Shown here piece by piece: positions 11,634-23,598 of a DNA stretch of 64,000 nt. This DNA is from Fagopyrum homotropicum (lineage: Eukaryota > Streptophyta > Magnoliopsida > Caryophyllales > Polygonaceae), in assembly GCA_033239125.1 (NCBI GenBank), contig BSWB01000006.1, positions 116,544,242 to 116,608,241 on the forward strand. The letters are read 5' to 3'. The notes beneath the pieces are model-generated. The model saw only the letters and a program-made list of their open reading frames with translations. It had not been told where the DNA came from and did no database searches. Both the position numbers and the translations under genes were made by a program. Position 1 is the first letter of the stretch. Each line of letters begins with the position of its first letter.

Positions 11634-12279
11634 TGGTCCTGCAGGCTGATTCTCAACACACATCCTCTCCCACACTCTCTCATTCCACAACATTCCATTG
11701 GAGGCTACTCTTGGAAGGGAGCAAAAACACTCTCATTTGGAGAAGAAGAAGAAGAAGAACAGTTTTAGAGTTTTCATAGTTTTTGAGAGGTTTTTGCGTG
11801 AGTTTGTTGAAGTCATTTGTAAGGAACAATTTGGACCTTCTTTTGAAGGGTTGTAAGTCTTTCTTAACAATTATTCAGCTTGGTTTTCATTTTCTACTTG
11901 TTTCATTTCTCTTTCATTTCATTTTCTTGCTATGGAAGCCATGAATGAATGCTTGTTGAGTTTGATTGTTAAAATGCATGTTGTTGGCTAAATAGATGCG
12001 ATTCTAGGGTAATGGAATGATGGTTATGGCTTGGACTATGATAGAATAGACTTAAATGTATCCTTGGATGAATTGCTTGCTCGAACTTAACTTCTGTTGA
12101 AAATCACGGGTTGTTCTTCCCCTCCACGCCCGTGGTTCTAGATGATTTGCCCGTGATTTTGTCTGTTGTGCTTGTATTGATAAATCTGAATGTTAGGATG
12201 TTAGATTGTTACAATCCTAGTGTTTGTTAAGCATAATCTAGGCTAAGGTGACCTAATGTTAGCAATCTAAGTGAGAGAA

Positions 12280-12543
12280 GATACTTACCCGGTAATTCTC
12301 GCTCTTAGATCCTAAAGATGATTAACGCTAGGTAGTAGTGAGCCTCATAAGCCGCTATTGGACTGAGTGTGCTAGGATAGATGTTTAGGACTTGCCTTCC
12401 CGAGACTTACCCGGTAAGGAGAGGTTAGATCTCTAGATATCAATCCGGTTTGCGTAGAATTTCCGACCTTAGGCTTCTAGAGACTTACCCGGTGATGGGA
12501 CCTTAGGTGCGGAATTAGTGGACCATGAGACCTACCCGGTGAT
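12280..12543 (+). promoter_or_regulatory. Four-copy GAGACTTACCCGGTAAT array (C 5' LTR)
   Basis: Copies start near 12280, 12402, 12480 and 12527 (spacing 122, 78, 47). The same array occurs in the C 3' LTR (34607-34871), both B LTRs (22217-22481 and 31564-31828, minus), D (15241-15501) and E (36063-36316, minus). The core TTACCCGGTAA is a palindrome. Antisense reads GGGTAAGTCTC, a consensus 5' splice site. Function unknown. Confidence 0.75.
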
Positions 12544-13012
12544 TGATCCCATTTGAGAAACACCCTCTCCCAACATATTGTAGCTAGTCCAAGATTTATA
12601 GAAGCTTGAGTCCAATGCCATAACCGGAACTCCCAACCCCTAGAGTGCGCTTTTCTCTCTTTGATCACATATCTCGTGTTTGTTTTGCTTGTTTGTGTTG
12701 CTAGCTTAGTTTGTTCGTTTGATTTGTTAATCTTGCATGATTTGTGATCCTTGCTTAATCACCACAAAACCAATCCAAAAACATTGTGATTTTTATTTCT
12801 TTATTTCTTTCTCTTTTCTTAGACTAGATTTGCACTATCCTTAGTCACTATATTTGATTCGATTTCACCTTAGTCTTTGTGTTCGACCTCGGAATACTAT
12901 CCTTGATACAAAACAACTCATACACTGTGGGTTCGCTAGGAGTTAGGAAAAATATATCGAGTTATAAATTTAAGAATTTTTTGTGCTACACGTTCTTAGC
13001 GTAACAAGTTTT

Positions 13013-13030
13013 TGGCGCCGTTGCTGGGGA
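13013..13030 (+). other. Primer binding site of C (tRNA-Asp)
   Basis: TGGCGCCGTTGCTGGGGA, one base from the tRNA-Asp complement TGGCGCCGTTGCCGGGGA used by Athila-type elements; 6 bp from the LTR end. Confidence 0.85.
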
Positions 13031-13148
13031 CTAGGTCTAGATTGAATCATTGTTTGTGATTGTTTATAGTGTAGGTCTTTCTTGTTGCTTTTGATCTTGT
13101 TTGGTTTGTGTCTTTGCATTTTCAGGACATCTCCCATTCTTTAGGTGC

Positions 13149-14087
13149 ATGCGAAGATCTCGTGGCAAGGATTTAGCTCCATTCGATCCCGAACCGGAGA
13201 AACCCTTAAAGCTAGATCTAAGAGCATTAAGAAGAAGAAGGAGATGACCGCAAGAGATCTTCAAGCTAAGTTAGATGAAGCCTTAGAGCAAATTAGGCTA
13301 AGGGATGAACTCTTGGAGAATGAGAGGAGACTTGCCAATGAGAGGCAAGAAGCAACTAGGAGGGAAATTGAAGAGATTAGGCAAGCTCTTGTGCAAGGAG
13401 GTTAATCGTCAACAACCTCCACCACCACCACCGCAGCCGGCGGTTAATGTTCGGTTTGAGCCGATCATGATTGAGGAGCCACAAACGTTAGGGCAACGTA
13501 TGGATCCAGCCCAAAGAGTGCACCGTCCGGGTGTAAACTTAGGAGATCCCGCAGCCCATGATTATGAGCTCCGCCCTCAAGTGCTACAAATGATCCGGCA
13601 CAATCAATTTGGAGAGATGGAAGGAGAGTCTCCTCATCAACATTTGATGAATTATGAGATCTTGATGGAGACTCTAAGGCCGCCTAGATTGGAAAACAAC
13701 AACCATAAGCTTAGGACTTTTTCCTTCTCACTTAAGGATAAAGCCTTGGCTTGGTACCAATCCATCCCACTAGGACGTATGAGTACTTGGGAGGTGATGA
13801 CAACCGAGTTCTTGACTAAGTTCTTCCCGCCTTCCAAGACAACCGAGCATAAAGGGAAGATCAATGCCTTCATGATGAAGGATAGAGAGAGCCTATTCAA
13901 GTCTTGGGAGAGGTTCAAGGACCTCCTCCTAGATTGTCCACACCATGGTATACCGAAGATAGAGCTATTGGAGATCTATTTCAAGGGGCTTGATGAGGAT
14001 AGCCAATTCAAGCTCCAATCGCTTTCCGGTGGAACATTCATGGAGAAGAATGTGGATGAGGCTTGGGAGTTTATAGAGAAGCAAGCC
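13149..14087 (+). pseudogene. Element C gag, 5' part, interrupted by D
   Basis: Structural gag of an Athila-clade element. The start MRRSRGKDLAPFDPEPEK is shared with B. It then has an N-terminal coiled coil (ELLENERRLANERQEATRRE) and the gag core (SPHQHLMNYEILMETLRPPRL, KDKALAWYQSIP, FFPPSKTTEHKGKI, CPHHGIPKIELLEIYFKGLDE). Frameshifts near 13205 and 13400 break the frame relative to B, and D is inserted after codon sequence EFIEKQA at 14087. The reading resumes at 15849. Closely related to the intact B protein, so this is a damaged member of the same family. Confidence 0.85.
14083..14087. repeat. Left target-site duplication of D (AAGCC)
   Basis: AAGCC here and at 15844-15848 exactly flanks solo LTR D. 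Confidence 0.9.
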
Positions 14088-15843
14088 TGATAGCATGTAT
14101 TATAGTCTATATTTTGGGACTTGTTTAGACGTTTTATCTTCAATAATCTGCATGTTTGGATGTATATTATGTGATTATATGGTTGTTTCATCTACCTTTA
14201 CGGGAATCGAGGTCTACACCAAGTTTCGTTGTAATCGTAGGTAAAATGGCACATTTTGCATCGAAATGGAGCTAAGGAGCAAAGGAGTCATAGGAGCTAT
14301 ATTCAGGAGCTTAAAAGAAAGCTCAGGAAGCAAGGAATTAACAAAGAAGATTTACTTTGGACCAGATTTAAGAGATTTCACATTCAGCTGAGATTCACCT
14401 CGGTCAGCTACAGTGTCACCTCGACCGAGGTGATCTAGAGGAACGCCCCGACCGAGGCGAACACCCTGACGCGGCGAGATATATTTTATTTGGCCGAGAT
14501 CTTTTATTTTTGGAAGGAGAGATCTTATATTTTTGGGCTAGATTTCTAGAAGAAAGATCATATATTTGGGAGATCTATTTTAGAGATATGGATATATTTT
14601 ATAGGAAATTATCTTTTTAAGATATTATTATCTTTGGAAGATATTCCTCCTATATAAAGGGTTAGATTTTCCACAATTCAGTCATCTTCTACACACCCAA
14701 TTAGGGAGATTTCTGGAGTATTTTCTGAAGCATTTGAAGGAAGGATTGAAGGTTGAAGGAAGAAAGTTCATAGCTTTGTGATAGCTTTTAAGGGGATTTG
14801 TAAGACTTTCTTAGATTCTCTTTGATTTTTTTCTTTGTTTGATTTGTGATTCTAAGGAACGCTGATTTGTTTGATATTTGATTCAGTTATTGAAACCTTG
14901 TTCTTAAGGTTTTTGTGTTCAAACATTCATTCCCTTCTCATATATTTGATTATTGCTTTCATGATGATGAGTGGCTAATTTCCTTGTGCGGTTCTAGGGT
15001 GATTGGCTGAAAGTTGTGGGAAAAACAATGATAGAATAATCTTAATTCCAGTAGGACCCTGAAAGTTCGAGTCTTTAACCTTAACCCTAGAGTACCTCGT
15101 TCAGTCGACGAACATCTCGGCCGGGGTGGAACTTGACTGACTGAGGTGACCTTTTCTGATCCGTAACTGAGAGTTAAGTGTTAAAGTTTGTCAAATCCTA
15201 TTCTCATTACACCTTTCCTAGTTCAATGCAAGCCTAGGATGAGACTTACCCGGTAATTCCTTTGTTTGTTTATGCAAGATCATAAGTGCAGGTAATAAAT
15301 GTTTATCCTTTATTGGGGTTTGAGTGTGCCTTCATTCCATCTTTGTGAGTTAGCCTGAGACTTACTCGGTAAATGTTGATTCTATTCCCTTAGTTGGTGT
15401 GTTGGTTTGAGATTATAATTCCTTTCCTTAGTACCTTGAGACTTACCTGGTAATAGGAGCTTTGGTTTGGGATTAATGAGTAGTGAGACTTACTTGGTGA
15501 TCTATTCCACTTTAGAAACACCTTCCCTTTGCAAAATCTCAACTTTCTCCGCTTATCTTGAGATCTTGAGTTGGAACCACAACTAGATGCTTTAATCCCT
15601 AGAATTTGCATATTTCCCTTAATTGACCTTATTATCATCTTTTTGATTGCTTTAATCACTTTTGTGGTTATTAGTATATTGACAACCTATACTTGCTTTG
15701 TTTCACCTAAGTCTCTGAGATCGACACCCCGGAATTCTTGTTTTTACTATAATTGATCCGTACACTGCGGGTTCGCATCCTTGTTTTAAGCATATTTCTT
15801 GGGATATAAATTTAAAGCTTGCACACACCGTTTGGAGCGAACA
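14088..15843 (+). mobile_element. Solo LTR D in the gag of C
   Basis: Starts TGATAGCATG, ends GCGAACA, 1756 bp, flanked by perfect AAGCC duplications, with no interior: the product of LTR-LTR recombination. It is related to the B/C/E LTRs but more distant. It keeps the four-copy array (15241-15501) and the two palindrome clusters (14395-14460 and 15093-15150), with core CCTCGACCGAGG instead of CCACGGCCGTGG. A TATA box lies at 14651-14658. Confidence 0.9.
14651..14658 (+). promoter_or_regulatory. Likely TATA box of solo LTR D
   Basis: TATATAAA, about 190 bp downstream of palindrome cluster 1 of D. If active it would transcribe plus-strand sequence of C. Activity unknown. Confidence 0.5.
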
Positions 15844-15848
15844 AAGCC

Positions 15849-18800
15849 TTGGTGAGAGAAGTACTTCCATAGGAAGAGTGATGGGAGGAAACCGGGAGTT
15901 TATGAAGTGAGTGAAGTCACCATGAGCAACTACAAGCTCGATGCAATCAACAATGAGCTTAAGTCTTTGAGGGAGTTGTGTGCCACAACCTTAAAGAGTC
16001 AAGCAAGTCCTCAAGTGCAAGTGCAAGCCAATTTGGTTTCCAAAGAGGAGGATGTTAACTACACGGGAAGGGGAAATTACAACAATTATCAAGGCCCAAG
16101 GAAGTTCAACAACAACAGCCGGCAATTCAACAATTACCGGCCCAATCACAATCATCCCGGGTTCTCTTATTTTAACCCGGATGGTGCCTTGAACCCTCCC
16201 GCTTCCACAAGCGCACCACCACCACCTAAGGCTTCACAAGAGCCTCCACCCGGTTTTGCTCAACCTCCAAAGGATAGAACCGAGATGATGTTTGAACAAT
16301 TGCTTGGAAGGTTGAGTGGACTTGAGAGCACGGTGACTTCCATTTCTAAAGCTCAAAAGGTGCTAGAAGCACAAGTGTTACAAAAGGCGGGTGAAGCACA
16401 AAGGCATCGGGGAAAGATTCCCGGAAGGACCGAAGACAACCCAAGAGGCCAAGTGTTGGCCATTACAACAAGGAGTGGGCTGAGCATGAAGGATCCCTTA
16501 CCAAAGGGGAATGACAAGGGAAAGCAAGTAGTGGTGGAAGAAGAGCCGTTGCAAGAAGAAGGAGGCAAGAGCAAAGAAGATGAGCCGACATATGTGGCAC
16601 CACCTCCATACAAGCCACCACTACCATTCCCACAATCACGAGCAAGAGCTCATTTGGACAAACATTTTGGTAAATTCCTTAAACTTATGTCTAAATTGCA
16701 TATTAACATTCCGTTCATGGATGCTATTCTAGGTATGAGCTCATATGGAAAATTTCTGAAGGAAATACTCTCCAACAAGAGAAAGTTGGAGGAGTATGGA
16801 GAAGTTAGAATGACGAAGAGATCTTCGGAGTTGATACAAACCATGAGGGAGGAGATGCCTCCTAGGCTAAGAGACCCGGGATCTTTTTGTGTGCCAATTG
16901 GGGTTGGAGAAGTGCAATATGAAGCCCTATGCGATCTTGGAGCAAGTGTAAGCATTATCCCGCTTGCACTTTGCAATAAGGTTGGGCTAGGAAAGCCAAA
17001 GCCGGTCTAGATGACCCTCTACATGGCGGACTACTCCATCACTCATCCCGTAGGGATCTTAGAAGACATACCGATTCAGCTTGAGAAGTTCTATGTGCCG
17101 ATTGACTTTGTTATTTTGGACATCCCGGCGGACTATCCGGTTTCTATCATTTTGGGAAGGCCATTCTTAGCCACATTTGGATGCTTGGTGGAGTGCAAAA
17201 AAGGAATTCTCTCTTTCAACATAGGAGAGGAGAATATTAAGTTCAAGCTATCCACAATGATGAAGGGGCCAACCCTTGGTGAAGATGTCTTCAACATTGT
17301 CGAGCAAGAGGAGTCTAGAGAAGTTGTGAGCTCGATCTTGATCAAGGACCCCTTGGAAAAGGTTCTTAGCTTGATTTTGATGGAGGAAGGAGTTGAAGAT
17401 GATTGCAATGAAGAAATAAAGGCTTTGTATGCATTGGAAAAGGAGACAAGTGCTGAATTTGAAGTGCACGAAGCTATGATGAACTACTGTAGGAACCACG
17501 GCCAGAGGGGGAACCACGGCCGTAATTTTTCCCGTGAAACTCTCTAGAATGCTCAAATGTGCCAGCTTCTCAGATTCCACGACCGTGGTTGTGCCAGAGG
17601 CCGTGATTTTGCCCGTGGTTTCTCTAGAAAGTGTCTTAGTTGTTGATCAAGCTTCAAGGAGTCTTGGGGAGTCTTCCATGGCTTTGGAATCATCTCAACC
17701 TACATTGTATGGAGCATCTCCAACCGATAAAGGTCCTCCTAAACTTGAACTTAAGCCCCTACCCTCTCATTTAAAGTATGCTTTTCTTGGTGAAAATTCT
17801 ACTTATCCGGTAATTGTGAATGCATCTTTGAATGATGGTGGACTTGATAGATTGTTGCATGAGTTGAGATTGCATAGGAGAGATATTGGCTATACCATTG
17901 ATGATTTAGTTGGCATTAAACCTTCCTTGTGCATGCATAAAATCTTGATGGAAGATAATCTTAAACTTTCAATTGAACCTCAAAGAAGATCGAATCCCAT
18001 AATGAAGGAGGTAGTAAAGAAAGAGATCCTTAAATTGATAGATGCGGGGATCATTTTCCCGATTTCGGATATTAAATGGGTTAGTCCCGTTCATGTTGTT
18101 CCTAAGAAGGGTGGTATGACCGTAGTTACTAATGAGAACAATGAACTAATCCTAACTAGGACGGTTACGGGGTGGAGAATGTGTATTGACTATAGGAAGC
18201 TTAATGTTGCCTCTAGGAAAGACCACTTACCTCTTCCCTTCATTGACCAAATTCTAGAGAGATTAGCTCAACATTCACACTTTTGTTACTTAGATGACTA
18301 TAGGGATTCTTTCAAATCCCTATTCACCCCGATGACCAAGAGAAAACCACATTTACATGTCCTTGGGGAATATTTGCATATAGGAGAATGCCATTTGGGT
18401 TGTGTAATGCACCCGCCACCTTTCAGAGGTGTATGATGGCTATCTTTTCTGAATATATTGAAAACATCATGGAAGTGTTTATGGATAATTTCTCGGTTTA
18501 TGGATCTTCATTTGATGATTGCTTAGCTAACTTGTCTTTGGTGTTAAAGAGATGTGAGGAAACTAACCTTGTTTTGAATTGGGAGAAATGCCATTTCATG
18601 GTGAGTGAGGGCATTGTGTTGGGACACTTGGTTTCCCAACGAGGCATTGAGGTTGATAGATCAAAGATAGAAACAATAGAGAAGTTGCCACCACCTACCT
18701 CGGTGAAGAGGGTAAGGAGTTTCTTAGGGCATGCCGGTTTTTACCGGAGGTTTATAAAAGATTTCTCTAAAATTTTTAAGCCTCTCACTAACCTACTAAT

Positions 18801-20655
18801 GAAGGATTTTGAGTTTTTTTTTCTCCAAGGATTGCCTTGAAGCGTTTTGTAGGTTGAAGAATGCCTTGATCTCCGCCCCTATCATACAGCCTCCGGATTG
18901 GAGCCTTCCGTTTGAGATAATGTGTGATGCAAGTGATGTGGCCATTGGAGATGTCTTGGTACAAAGGAATATGGGCTTATACATGCCATCTATTATGCTA
19001 GCAAGACGCTAGATGACGCCCAACTCAACTATGCCACAACCGAGAAGGAGTTGCTAGCGGTGATGTATGCCTTTGAGAAGTTCCGATCGTATCTTGTGGG
19101 AGCCAAGGTCATTGTGAACACGGATCATGCTGTGATCCGTTATCTCCTCACAAAGAAGGATGCCAAGCCTCGTTTGATTCGTTGGATCCTTCTCCTTCAA
19201 GAGTTTGACTTGGAAATTCGGGACAAGAAGGGTTCCGAAAATTCGGTGGCGGACCATCTTAGTAGGCTATCATCATTGGAGATTGAGAGAGATGACATCC
19301 CAATTGATGACTCATTCCGGGATGAGCAATTGCAAATGATGGAGGAGTGCTTACTCCAAGTGTCTAGAGGTAATGAGCCATGGTATGCGGACATAGTGAA
19401 CTACCTTGTGTGTGAGGAGGTGCCACCCGGTTTGTCCTATGCCCCAAGGAAAAAGTTCTTCAAGGATGTGAGGCATTACTATTGGAGCGAGGCTCTCTTG
19501 TTCAAGAGAGGGCTGGATGGAGTCTTTAGGAGGTGCATCCCGGAGGATGAGGTGGAGAGTGTGATCCGCCATTGTGACTCCTTGCCATGTGGATGCCATG
19601 CTAGCTCACACAAGACATGTGCAAAGGTATTGCAATCCGGGTTTTATTGGTCTAATTTGTTTAGGGATGTGCAGAATTTTATAGTGGCATGTGATGCTTG
19701 CCAAAGGACGGGCAACATCTCAAGGAGGAATGAGATGCGCTTGAACAACATACAAGAGGTTGAAGTGTTTGATGTGTGGGGTGTGGACTTCATGGGGCCA
19801 TTTCCCTCTTCATGTGGCAACCTCTACATCCTATTGGCGGTGGACTATGTGTCAAGATGGGTGGATGCAATCGCCTCTCCCACCAATGATGCCAAAGTGT
19901 TGGTGCGGTTCTTCAACCGAGTCATCTTCCCTAGGTTTGGAACACCAAGAGTGATCATAAGTGATGGAGGGAAGCATTTCACTAATAGGAACTTTGGGAC
20001 ACTTTTGGCTAAGTAAAGGGTGACTCATAAGGTGGCAACACCTTACTATCCCCAAACTAGTGGCCAAGTGGAGATCACCAACCGGAAGATAAAGGGAATA
20101 CTTGAGAAGACGGTTTCTAGGACAAGAAAGGATTGGGCTATGAAGCTCGATGATGCCTTGTGGGCATATAGAACCGCTTTCAAGACACCGATTGGCATCA
20201 CTCCCTACAAGCTAGTTTATGGCAAGTCTTGCCACCTTCCGGTGGAGATAGAGCATAGGGCGTATTGGGCCATAAGGTGGCTGGATTTTGACCTCAAGGA
20301 AGCCGGTGAGAAGAGATTGCTAGACATCAATGCTTTTGAGGAGATCCGGTTGGATGCCTATGAAAACGCCCGGATGTACAAGGAAAGGACCAATCGTTGG
20401 CATGACAAGCGTCTCATCCCAAAGGAGTTGAGTGAAGGTGACTTAGTCCTTCTCTTCAACTCAAGGCTGCGGCTCTTCCCCGGAAAGCTAAAGTCAAGAT
20501 GGACGGGTCCTTATGTGGTGAGGAAGGTCTTTCCCCATGGAGCGGTTGAGATAGGTGGGGAGCATTGTGGAGATTTTAAGATGAATGGGTACCGTTTGAA
20601 GAAGTATATTCCGGGAGCTCCGGTTGATATGATTGCCCCACTTTACCTTGAGTGA
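15849..20655 (+). pseudogene. Element C gag C-terminus, protease, RT, RNase H and integrase, broken
   Basis: Order follows B: gag tail (YEVSEVTMSNYKLDAINNE), aspartic protease (YEALCDLGASVSIIPLAL near 16918, IILGRPFLAT near 17145), RT (SPVHVVPKKGGMTVV; FMDN near 18480 where B has FMDD), RNase H (FEIMCDASD near 18912), integrase (HHCC region near 19570-19700, VDFMGPFPSS near 19785, IISDGGKHF near 19955) and the C-terminal tail (GPYVVRKVFPHGAVEIGGEH). Defects: TAG at 17008-17010, stop at 17545-17547 in a GC-motif-rich stretch, deletion and frameshift near 18300 within the RT LDGYSG block, frameshifts near 18830 and 18970, TAA at 20014-20016 in the integrase core. Not functional. Confidence 0.9.
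17491..17620 (+). repeat. GC-rich palindrome cluster inside C gag-pol
   Basis: Several CCACGGCC, GACCGTGG and CCCGTGG half-sites between the protease and RT parts, like the clusters in the LTRs. B has the counterpart at 28259-28375. Confidence 0.6.
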
Positions 20656-21756
20656 GACGACCCCGAATTGGGTCAAGATAATGACCTTAAAGAAGCGCTT
20701 AATGGGAGGCAACCCATTGGTACATGTCTTTCCCTTTTCGTTTTTGTTTTGGTTTTCATTTTTCTGTTTTTGTTTTTCTGTGTTTGTGTGTGTTTGGTGT
20801 TTGTGTGCTAGAGTCTAGGTAGCATAGAAGCCTTGCAAGGCATGAGGATGATGATGATGATCCCGCATCAATTGTGGGTGGAGCGGACGTGGGACTTGGA
20901 TGGCTAGCGGTGCTTAGCGCGGGTCCCGACGCCATAATGAACATCAAGAGCTCTCTACCACCTTTGATTGATCATCCACCATCACTTCACATGAGTGAAC
21001 CAAAATACCAAAGACACCACTTTTACATTGTGAGGACTCTCTTTCACTCTTCTTTACTTGATTTGCACATTGGGGACAATGTGTTTCTAAGTATGGGGTG
21101 GGATTTTCATGATTATTTGCATGATTAGCATCTAGGATAGTTTCATATTGTCACATGTCTCATTATGTTTTGCATTGTACATACATATTTCAAAAATTCC
21201 AAAAAATCAGAAAATTTAAAAAAATTTTAGTGCTTCTAAGATTGGGTATGACCCTTATGATGAGATTGTTTTGTGAATTGGCTATGGATGGCCTAATGTG
21301 TTGAATGGATGTATGCATATGTGGACTTGAATTACCTATCTTGAATCCTATGTATGGATTGTGATCATGATGTTTGCCTTGATTGGATTGAGGATTGATA
21401 GTCGAAATTACATGCTAGTTCTTGCACATCATTTAGGAGTGATTAAGGCAATTCATCTTTCTCTACTTCTCATCTTGATCATGTTGATTGAAGCACCTCA
21501 ATTGATATAAAATTTGACCTCTTTTGACCCATCCGGGAATAGGAGCATGCTAGTGTGTTGAGTGTGTGAAAAGCAAGTGTGGGGTGAAGTTGTTGATGAA
21601 TGAATGTTGTGAATGAAGTGCTGAAATTTGTTGTGAAAAGTGTAGAAAAAATATAGGTTTGGGGACTTTGGTTTTGATGACGAGTAACTCGGCACCATTC
21701 ACATAATCAAGTGTTTGTGCCTTGCCAAAGTTGGATAAACCGAATGTCCTAACGAG
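20656..21756 (+). other. Element C 3' non-coding region, part 1
   Basis: Downstream of pol and cut by B at 21757. It holds the conserved hairpin CACATTGGGGACAATGTG (21066-21083) followed by CTAAGTATGGGGTGG, a copy of the polypurine-tract motif. No env-like frame is seen. Confidence 0.6.
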
Positions 21757-21761
21757 CCTTG
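21757..21761. repeat. Left target-site duplication of B (CCTTG)
   Basis: CCTTG here and at 32907-32911 exactly flanks element B. Confidence 0.95.
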
Positions 21762-23559
21762 TGTCACGCTAGGAAATAGCACAAAAAGCTTTACATTTAT
21801 AAACTCGAACTAAATCCTAAACTACCTAGCGAAACCCGCAGTGTACGGATCGTTATGTAGAAAGGTAAGTATTCCGAGGTCGAACTCAAAGACTAAGGTG
21901 AAATCGAGTCAAGCAATGATCAAAAATAGTGTAAATCTAGGCTAAGACAAGATGAGGAACAAAGAAAATGGAAAACTCAATGTTTTTGTTGGTTTTTATG
22001 GTCATCAAGCAAGGGTCATAACTCATGCAAAGCAATAAATCAAACCAAACCAAAAATCAGCACAAATAAACGAGTCAAACGAGATATTGATCAAGAGAAA
22101 GGGAAGACGGATTCTAGGGGTTGGAAATTCCGGTTATGGCATAAAACTCAAGTTATCTATTCATTCTTTGGATTGATTATGATATGTTGGGATTAAGTGT
22201 TCCTAAAATGGGATCAATTACCGGGTAAGTCTCATGATCCAACTAATCCACACCTAAGGTCTCATTACCGGGTAAGTCTCTAAGAACCTAAGGGGAGGAA
22301 TTTAACACAAACCGGATTGTTTAATTAGGGATCTAACCTATCCTCACCGGGTAAGTCTCGGAAAGGGAAGTCCTAATCAACTATCCTAGCACATTTAATC
22401 CAATGGCGGCTTATTAGGCTCACCATTACCCAAGGTTTTGCTATTTTAGATTCTAAGGGCAAGGATTACCGGGTAAGTCTCTCCTAACACTTAGTCGCTA
22501 CACTAGGACACCCTAGGGTAGGTTAAACTCAGCAAAAACTTAGGGTTTCAACAATTTTATGAACCTAAGATAAGATCCTTCGAACCAGGAAGAACCACGG
22601 TTTGTTCTACAGAAACCACGACCGTGGTTCTTCAAGAACTACCCGTGATTTCTAACAGTAGCTACGTTCATAAACAAAAATCATCCAAAGGTAAATCTAA
22701 GTTCGTCCTATCATAGATCTAGCCATAACCATCCTTTCCTTACCCTAGAATCGCATCAATCTAGCCTACAACATTCATATTAGAAATCAAAACAAACAAG
22801 CATAGATTCATAACCTCCATTGCAAGAAAATGAGAGAAAGAAGATGAACAAATGAACTTCAAACACAATCTAAATCTGAAGATGAAATTAGAACGACTTA
22901 CAACCCTTCCAAAGGAAGGTTCAAGAGTTCAAAAACTTCTAGAAATAAATCCGAAAATACAAGAGCTAAGTGTGTCTTCTCCTCTCCAATGGTAATGGCC
23001 CCTTTCTTCTTCTTCTTGCACTTTCCTTCCTAGAAAAAGTCCTTCTTCTTCTTGGAATATATTTTGTCAAAGAAAAATGGAGAATATGTGAGCTGCTCTC
23101 AAACTACCTAAATCCCAGCTGCCTCTAACAACTATCAAGGACCACTTTTATAACCAATTCTTCATGAGCTGGCCATGAGAGTCGTGGCACAGCTGTCACG
23201 AGAATCTGGCAAAATCCACGGTCATTTCCACGGCCGTGGTTCTTCAGAGAACCGTGATTCTGTGCAGAAACTTCGCCTTGGATCATTAGGCTGTGGTTTG
23301 GTGCATGGCCTGTGTTGGCAAGGTTCCTTGAGTCTTTCTCAGCCCTTGCCTTGCGTTCTAATGAGTTTGGAAACGTGTCGTTTTGGCTCGAAACTTCCCG
23401 AAATACCTACAAAACACACACAAGTCCGTGTAGACGTCTATCTCGACAAAATACATGTTTTGAGTGCAAAACGTATTGGACTAGTGCTAGATAATGCATG
23501 ATTGAGCGAGAATTCTACCTAAATGTGCACCTAAAACTATGCTATAAATCGTGTTATCA
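21762..23559 (-). repeat. 3' LTR of B
   Basis: On plus it runs TGTCACG...TTATCA. Contains the four-copy splice-site-like array (22217-22481), palindrome cluster 2 (22593-22652), TATA-like TTATAAAAG (minus, 23145-23153) and palindrome cluster 1 (23215-23262). A 108-codon frame at 23175-23501 is an LTR by-product also present in the other LTR. Confidence 0.95.
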
Positions 23560-23598
23560 AAATACCCCATACTTAAGGTTTGCTCGTCCCCGAGCAAA
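23560..23598 (-). other. Polypurine tract of B with adjacent hairpin
   Basis: In element sense: TTTGCTCGGGGACGAGCAAA (hairpin, 23579-23598), then CCTTAAGTATGGGGTATTT directly before the LTR. The tract primes plus-strand DNA in this element class; the role of the hairpin is unknown. Confidence 0.75.

Larger units (their letters stand above)
11186..13006 (+). repeat. 5' LTR of C
   Basis: Starts TGATAACACG and ends GCGTAACA. Contains GC-rich palindrome cluster 1 (11515-11562), a TATA-like box, a (GAA)n patch, cluster 2 (12102-12160) and four copies of GAGACTTACCCGGTAAT-like motifs starting near 12280, 12402, 12480 and 12527. Confidence 0.9.

Noticed and set aside
12280..12543. Regularly repeated 17-bp motif considered as a CRISPR-like array
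   Set aside because: Spacing is unequal, spacers are conserved between LTRs, and the context is a plant LTR; a regulatory or RNA-level array fits better.
23175..23501. 108-codon plus-strand frame in the B 3' LTR, identical at 32522-32848
   Set aside because: It lies inside both LTRs, antisense to the element, across the palindrome cluster; identity simply reflects LTR identity, and it has no protein similarity.
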